From assembly GCA_036873135.1 (NCBI GenBank), contig JAPTYO010000011.1, positions 16,006,747 to 16,070,746 on the forward strand: DNA of 64,000 bases. Reading direction: 5' to 3'. Position 1 is the stretch's first letter, and the number at the start of each line of letters is the position of its first letter. This DNA comes from Clarkia xantiana subsp. parviflora. Its lineage: Eukaryota > Streptophyta > Magnoliopsida > Myrtales > Onagraceae. A program made the position numbers and the translations under genes. The notes beneath the pieces are model-generated. The model was given only the letters and a program-made list of their open reading frames with translations, had not been told where the DNA came from and ran no database searches. This document shows positions 58,055 through 64,000 of the stretch, piece by piece.

Positions 58055-58457
58055 TGGATATTGATATAAACGTATTTATTTGATACCATAATAGGTATTA
58101 ACTATAAATAGTCTGATGCCATAACGGTCAATCAGCTATTAATATTCAACTACCATAACAGTAATTGCCTAAATATTCAGTTACCATAACGGCCATCGTC
58201 AATAAATGGCTATATACCATAACAGTTATTATGTTATTTTATATAAAGAATCATCTGATTAACATTTGAGAGATATGAAAAATATATACAATAGTGATCT
58301 CTCTCTTTATATGAACGGTTACTAATTTGACCGTCGGAGAGGGATTGCCGGGGTTCGCCCTGGCATTGTCCCTTTTTGCAGGTGCGTGCCCGGGATTCGA
58401 AGACTAAGGAGCTCGGAGACGCCGTGGAAATCAACCCGGTATTTCCAGGATCCAACA
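58052..58457 (+). repeat. Tat/Ogre-like gypsy LTR G (406 bp)
   Basis: Starts TGATGGATATTGATATAAAC and ends AGGATCCAACA, directly before the primer site. It contains four to five degenerate units around 'taccataacggtca' (58070-58230) and the phrase 'cctttttgcaggtgcgtgcc' near its end, like the LTRs at 26418 and 34263. Having the primer site on the right makes it a 5' LTR of a plus-strand element. Confidence 0.78.
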
Positions 58458-58459
58458 TT

Positions 58460-58477
58460 TGGCGCCGTCTGTGGGAA
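58460..58477 (+). other. Tat-type primer binding site
   Basis: TGGCGCCGTCTGTGGGAA, the primer-site sequence typical of Tat-lineage plant gypsy elements, two bases after the LTR end. Confidence 0.85.
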
Positions 58478-61400
58478 ACCGAACAATTAGTCATGTTCGG
58501 TTTCAAAAATATATCATATTCTGGGTACGGACCTCACGCTCTTGAATCTAGACAGATGCACCGTTCGTCACTAGAGGGGCCAAATCTAGGGAATATATGT
58601 TCTCATACAGCCGATCTGCTTCATGGATATTAAAAATCCTTCAGTGCAAAAAATCCATGGTGATTGTGACGATAATATTCAGTAAGTGATTAAATTAAAA
58701 TATACTATCTGACAGAAGCTTTCAAGGAATGTAGTTCATTTCATTAAGGAGCAGCTGTCTCTATTCTTTGCACCTCCCATACACAAAGAAGTCATCGTCT
58801 TCTTTCTATGGAATCGCACCTGATCGAGTGGAGCCACTCGTTCAGTTGCGCCATTGACCAGACTTCGATCAGCGAACAGCCATCGCCAGATTTGACCATT
58901 TTCTCTGATCGACCACGATGATCACGTCGTTCCAATTATTCGACCACTCATGGAGTCGGATCCAATTCGCCATCATCAGCGAAAAAAAAAAAAAAAAAGT
59001 CATCTGGTTACTTTCTATTATATTATACTAATATTGGCATCATTATTCTTATATATATATAATCATGGGGGTTCGGATGAAGTAATTAACAGAGACGGTT
59101 CTTTGAAGATCAACATAAGGAAGCTCCACCATGACTGTGCCAAGAGCACTCCCGATTGTAATCGGCCATTGTTCCACCTCCACCGTAGGACTTCTGACAG
59201 TTTCAGCCTCCTCGTTGTCACTCACCGGCATCGTTTGGTAATGAAGATGAATATCGGTCAGGTTCGTTCAATTAAGTCTGGTTAACTTTATGGTATGTGG
59301 AGTTAAAACATCTTTATTGCAAATTTCCTTCATGATTGATTGACTAATATAGTGTCTGTCGGTCCTATTAATCAATCTTGGGCAAAAATGGACAAATTCT
59401 TTTCTTTTATTGCTGATACTCAATATTTAATTGCCTAAGAGATAATTACCACGCTGATTCATCGTACATATGTATTGGTGGTTGTTATTGGCCCCGAACC
59501 TCAATTTTATAATTGTTGAATTGGATATGCTAATATCTCGATTTATATACGCGTAAGATTTATATATCTATTGACCACTTGTAAATTTTGATTTTTATGC
59601 GAGGATAACTTAAGTCGCTTTCGACCATGATTCGCTTAGCTCGGTGGTTCGACCTCCTTCAGAAGTCAACAACCGTATAACACAAGCGATTGTGAAGCAT
59701 CATTCTTCACACCAACATTCTCCAATCCCATTTTCGATCATCAAGTTGGTAGTAATATGCATGACTATCAAGGGAATTTAATATAATTGTTTACATCAAC
59801 ATAAACTTCACTCAATTATTGTTGGTGAAGTCATATTTATATTTTCACCTTAAGTTAGTTTGTTTGTTTGTTAAGAATTTAATATTATCGTGGTTTAATT
59901 GAAGCTTGTTATGGAAGATGGACAGCTTAATTGAGGGTTAAAAGGACATCGTGGATTATATCACTTTCACCTTGTCTTGTATTGATCAACGCCAGTCTCG
60001 TCCCACTGGGCAGCCTCGGCCTCGACACCTTCAGCCGCTGCCACATCTCCCGCTTTGATACCAATCTTCAGCTCCATAGCGGTTGGGAAGAACCGGATTG
60101 GACCGGACAAATTAGAACTGGTGCGCTTGCCGATCGGGTCTGATAACATTGCCCGAAAGTCACTGAATTGGTGGCCCAAACCAGTGAACCGTTCTTCAAA
60201 AAAATAGAAGAGAAAACGATCGCTTAAAACCAATCAATATCGGTCGAAAACGATCAATTTGGTCAACAACGGTCAACGTAGGATCGAATTCGTCAAGCAC
60301 AGGGAAGTCTCATTCAAACTTGCATTTATTGCTCATCTCTTTAATGCAAGCATATATGCACAAGAAAACTGCTTATTACTCTCATAATCGAATATTTGTC
60401 ATACATCTTTTACTATTATGATATACAAGCATCCGTAGTATCATACACATGCTTTATCTGTAGTAGTGTATGTAGTGCTACAAAGGGAAGCATAGTATAT
60501 GGCCCGCTATTGGGACTATGGTATTTCATATGCATACTTATTATATTGTCTTTTACATGTTTAATTAAAGACGTATATATATAACTAGTGGGCTCTCTAA
60601 TAATTGTTTGACTGCTAGATGAAGAGAATATTATCAAACGAATGCAATTGAACCACTAGCTACGGGGCATTAGCTTTGTTAAGCATCAAAGTCCGAGGTC
60701 ACAACTATCGTCGTTCGTCTTAAGCTATGGACGTTCGCTAAGGCGTGGAGCCTTAATGTTAAAGGCTCACCTCCGAGAAGCTTACTAGCTAAGCCAACAA
60801 GATAAGTCTCCTATTCATTTACATGAGATAGCTATCACTTTGATGATGTTGTTAGGATAAACGCATTTAGGAACTGTTTGCTGAGATAATTATTTGCTGA
60901 ATTATTTGCCTACATGCGTTTACTGATACCTTAGCATGCACGTGCTATTTCATGTATATATGAGCATGAATCTGCATAGTTAACTAGGGGTAACCTATCG
61001 GGTAAAACCTAGGCATTATCATGAGTACCGATTCATGTTGCTATTAATTTATAAGTGGGGGCAAAAAAATGTCTAATACATCATACGATGATTAATAATT
61101 AGAGATGAACCAGGACTTTCCCAAGTGCCGCATGCATGTTTCATCAACGGTTGCGTAAAACGTTACTTGTTAATTCATATGAAAATAGTCATTAGTGATC
61201 CATGACACTCTATCAGTGTCTGATCGACACATCATAATGTTACATGTATAGCTATTTCATACACCAGTATCGTAACAGGGGCATCTGTATATGCATACAT
61301 GTATGTATGATTACATCATCATTTTATCTAATATGTTGCTTCCACATCATGTTTTGTCTTAAGGCATGTTATATAAACCAAGAAAAGATGACACCTCTCT

Positions 61401-62560
61401 TTGGCTTGGGGGCATGATATATATACATTGGAAACTTATGGAGATGAAAGGAATCTGCTTCTAATCTATTTACGATCCCTCAAAATTACCGTATCATATC
61501 AGTAACTACTGGTCAAACCGGTCAACATCAATCAAATTGGTCAAACAAGATAACCGGTTTAATTACAGATTAAACCGGTCAACAACAGTCGACCGGTCAA
61601 ATCAATTGCGGTCCAAAGCAGTCAACAAATATCGCTAAACGCCGAAATCAGGATAAGAAAACAAATGAGCAAGCCTCCAAACTGTATCTCCAAGTATACA
61701 ACGACCAGATCAATGAGACATGTGTGTCTAATACACGAACGCTCATACGTCTCTCAGTACTCAAACATACTTACAACGTGGGAAAACAAAACCCACAACG
61801 ATGGGAGGATATGCTGCAACGCACGCCCCTAAACCAAAGGCATGGGGGCAATCTGGACAACCGCTACGTAGCAGGAAAGTCATCCCCCAAACTTTTACAT
61901 TTATGCATCTTTTTAAGAGCAACTGTATTATGCTTATTATCTTTAGTTTTAGAAGAATTAGGCTTGCCCGAAAATTACTTTTCGCCCAAGCCTAGGGGGC
62001 AGGGGAGTACTAGGCAGCACCATAGCTACTTCACTACTTTACTGCACAAATAATAACGCCTTAGCGGCTACATATACACCCTAGTTTCCAAACACTTAGA
62101 CTCACTGGGAATCTCCAAATTCCGAGTCAAAACTGCGGTGGTTAAAACCAAACTTATTTACTAGAACGTGGTGGCTAACACCCGACATACACTAGAGCGG
62201 ACGCGTCACTACACCCCTCTTATAACTCAAACTCGGATATATATCCGTTTATAACTCAAGCTCGGGTTTATATCTGATTAGAATGATACACATAAGGGTT
62301 CCCCCTACGCTCTAGCACCAACGTTGCATCATTATACCCTAACAGGGATTCATTTTCTGACTAACCGGCCGTTTACGAGGGCATACGCCCCATATTACAG
62401 CTCACGACCGTAAACCGTCTATCAAGTGTGTAGTTTACTTACAACATGCGACCATGATCCTTAGATCTGTCGCACAAACGTATAAAATGACAGAAGACCT
62501 ACCAGGGAGTGACAACAAGAAGACCTCAACCATTTATAGGGAATCATTATCCCTTATAAA
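58478..62560. other. Probable gypsy leader and unidentified repeat DNA, no gene seen
   Basis: After the primer site comes leader-like DNA with an (A)18 run at 58981-58998. Two stretches rich in 'ggtcaa(a)ccggtcaac' words lie at about 60230-60290 and 61505-61610. Polypurine-like tracts with GGGGGCA occur at about 61057, 61408, 61845 and 61993. The plus-strand frame 61724-62053 and the minus-strand frame 59967-60233 have no recognisable domain. I call no gene here. Confidence 0.4.
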
Positions 62561-62599
62561 AATTACAATTAGCTTCTGGGCACCACCAATGTGTTATTC

Positions 62600-63090
62600 C
62601 CAAAGCTCAAACTCTATCAAGTGCGCGGGTATATCACTCCCGCTACTGTAACTACAACAACTCTCAGGCGTGCATGTATATCACTCCTGTCGCCTTGATT
62701 ATTCCTATTACGACATCAGGTGCGCATTTATATCACTCATGTCACTTTTGATTATTCATATTACGACGTCATGCTCGTAGGTATATCACTCCTACAACCA
62801 TGATCCGATCCGATGATCAGGCATATTGTCATATTATACTACAGTATCGTGATCAGGTGCGTAGGTATATCACTCCTACCCCCATGATCCGGTGATCAGG
62901 CTTATCGCCATATTATTTTCATATTTTATTACGATTCCTCGATCAGGTGTGTAGGTATATCACTCATACCACCATGATTCGGTGATCAAGTTATTTCCAT
63001 ATTAAATTATGATTCTCCAATCATGTGTGAATGTATATCACTCCTACAACAGTGATCATTCGATCAGGCGTGAAACCATATTATATTTAA
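62600..63090. repeat. Degenerate tandem repeat around GTATATCACTCC
   Basis: The phrase 'ggtatatcactcctac' and variants recur at about 62629, 62669, 62729, 62782, 62866, 62954 and 63032, separated by CATGAT(C/T)CGGTGATCAGG-like words, with irregular spacing of 40-90 bp. Confidence 0.75.
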
Positions 63091-63100
63091 AACTACAAAC

Positions 63101-63340
63101 TTCAAGGTGGCTATCATGTCCACATGTCTTCAAGTGACTATCAAGTCCAATAACTTCAAGGTGGCTATCATGTCCACATGTCTTCAAGTGACTATCAAGT
63201 CCAATAACTTCAAGGTGGCTATCATGTCCACAAACTTCTAGTGACTATCATGTCCATAAACATCAAGGTGGCTATCATGTCCACATGTATTCAAGTGGCT
63301 ATCATGTCCACGGATTTCCAGATGGCTACCACCTGAAGAG
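63101..63340. repeat. 54-bp tandem repeat made of two 27-bp halves
   Basis: Units start TTCAAGGTGGCTATCATGTC at 63101, 63155 and 63209, exactly 54 bp apart. Each holds a second half starting TTCAAGTGACTATCAAG. Later units are degenerate and shorter. Confidence 0.9.
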
Positions 63341-63344
63341 GGTG

Positions 63345-63810
63345 ATGACAACATTTTATATGAAAGGGGAGGCGAGAGATCCACCATTATTGCAAAGGTG
63401 TTCGTACAAAGATACGACCATCATATAACTACTCCATGGGAGTCTTATGTAAAAGGGTAGGTGGATGAACCACCCTTCATTCAAAGGTGTTCGACCCGAT
63501 AAAGGCGACCATCCGATAACTACTCCACGGGAGTCTTATGTAAAAGGGTAGGTAGATGAACCACCCTTCATTCAAAGGTGTTCGACCCGATAAAGGCGAC
63601 CATCCGATAACTACTCCACGGGAGTCTTATGTAAAAGGGTAGGTGGATGAACCACCCTTCATTCAAAGGTGTTCGACCCGATAAAGGCGACCATCCGATA
63701 ACTACTCCACGGGAGTCTTATGTAAAAGGGTAGGTGGATGAACCACCCTTCATTCAAAGGTGTTCGACCCGATAAAGGCGACCATCCGATAACTACTCCA
63801 CGAGAGTAAT
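63345..63810. repeat. 91-bp tandem repeat
   Basis: The phrase TACTCCACGGGAGTCTTATG (first copy TACTCCATGGG) occurs at 63430, 63521, 63612, 63703 and, diverging, 63794, always 91 bp apart. The inner three units look nearly identical, pointing to recent amplification. Each unit contains the inverted pair ACTCC/GGAGT. Confidence 0.93.
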
Positions 63811-64000
63811 ATAAGGGTCGGTAGACAGACCACCCTCCATAGTCGGTCGTACGAAGCGACGATCGACCACAAAACTCCAAGTGAGTAAAATAAAGGGTCG
63901 GTAGACAAACCACCCTCCATAGTCGATCTTACAAAGAGACGATCGACCACAAAGCTCCAAGGGAGTAATATAAGAGTCGGTAGACAAACCGCCCTCCATA
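63811..64000. repeat. 80-bp tandem repeat continuing past the window end
   Basis: Units start GGGTCGGTAGACA at 63815, 63895 and (GAGTCGG) 63974. The wording 'accaccctccata...gatcgaccacaaa..ctccaa' parallels the 80-bp array at 43712-44360, so both may be 3' untranslated arrays of related Tat elements. Confidence 0.85.

Noticed and set aside
59967..60233. 88-codon minus-strand frame with an acidic tail
   Set aside because: No family resemblance. Nearby sequence looks like transposon leader DNA.
61724..62053. 109-codon frame on the plus strand
   Set aside because: No recognisable motif, no splice context and a position among repeats. Length alone is not convincing.

Overview
This window is nuclear DNA of a flowering plant, probably a eudicot. 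Two split genes with GT-AG introns encode plant housekeeping enzymes, a eukaryotic tRNA-Gly is present, and most of the remaining sequence is typical plant transposon DNA. I see no bacterial, organellar or viral gene, and I could not assign a species.

Two genes look complete. At 9403-12961 (+) a ten-exon gene encodes a plastid LL-diaminopimelate aminotransferase (DapL/AGD2 type, 465 aa), which acts in lysine synthesis. At 35223-41664 (+) a twenty-exon gene encodes a GH31 alpha-glucosidase of the cytosolic heteroglycan glucosidase (HGL1) type, 1005 aa, with one apparent GC-AG intron. A tRNA-Gly(GCC) lies at 13469-13539. The two enzymes work in unrelated pathways and nothing suggests joint regulation.

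Layout. 1-5735: most of a CACTA (En/Spm) transposon, with dense subterminal repeats at both ends and a multi-exon Transposase_24 gene broken by a single base. 5736-9169: small DNA transposons, namely a foldback element, a Mutator-type MITE with a perfect 9-bp target duplication, a 622-bp hAT-type element with a perfect 8-bp duplication, and a second hAT-like relic. 9.4-13.5 kb: DapL and the tRNA. 14.1-26.0 kb: two minus-strand Ty1/copia copies (B and A). They lack protease and integrase and share a noncoding module; A carries an unusual gag-like ORF and was hit by a second hAT element. 26.0-34.9 kb: Ty3/gypsy (Tat/Ogre-like) LTRs, broken gag and protease, and a broken gene with the 'putative gypsy type transposon' domain (Transposase_28, PF04195). 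34.9-41.8 kb: HGL1. 41.9-46.4 kb: a LINE tail, a possible SINE, a copia LTR fragment and tandem repeats of Tat type. 46.4-55.7 kb: a fuller but decayed copia element (C) containing a solo LTR with a perfect 5-bp duplication, abutted by another copia LTR (D). 55.7-58.5 kb: a promoter-like region built of GATCGTCC minisatellites, a second PF04195 ORF, and a Tat LTR (G) with its primer binding site cutting that ORF. 58.5-62.6 kb: nothing recognisable. 62.6-64.0 kb: tandem repeats running off the window.

Most informative are the insertion histories readable from the sequence (target duplications, an empty site, nesting) and the copia A/B variant with its gag-like ORF. I see no convincing undescribed enzymatic or defence system. 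All family calls come from reading motifs, not from searches.
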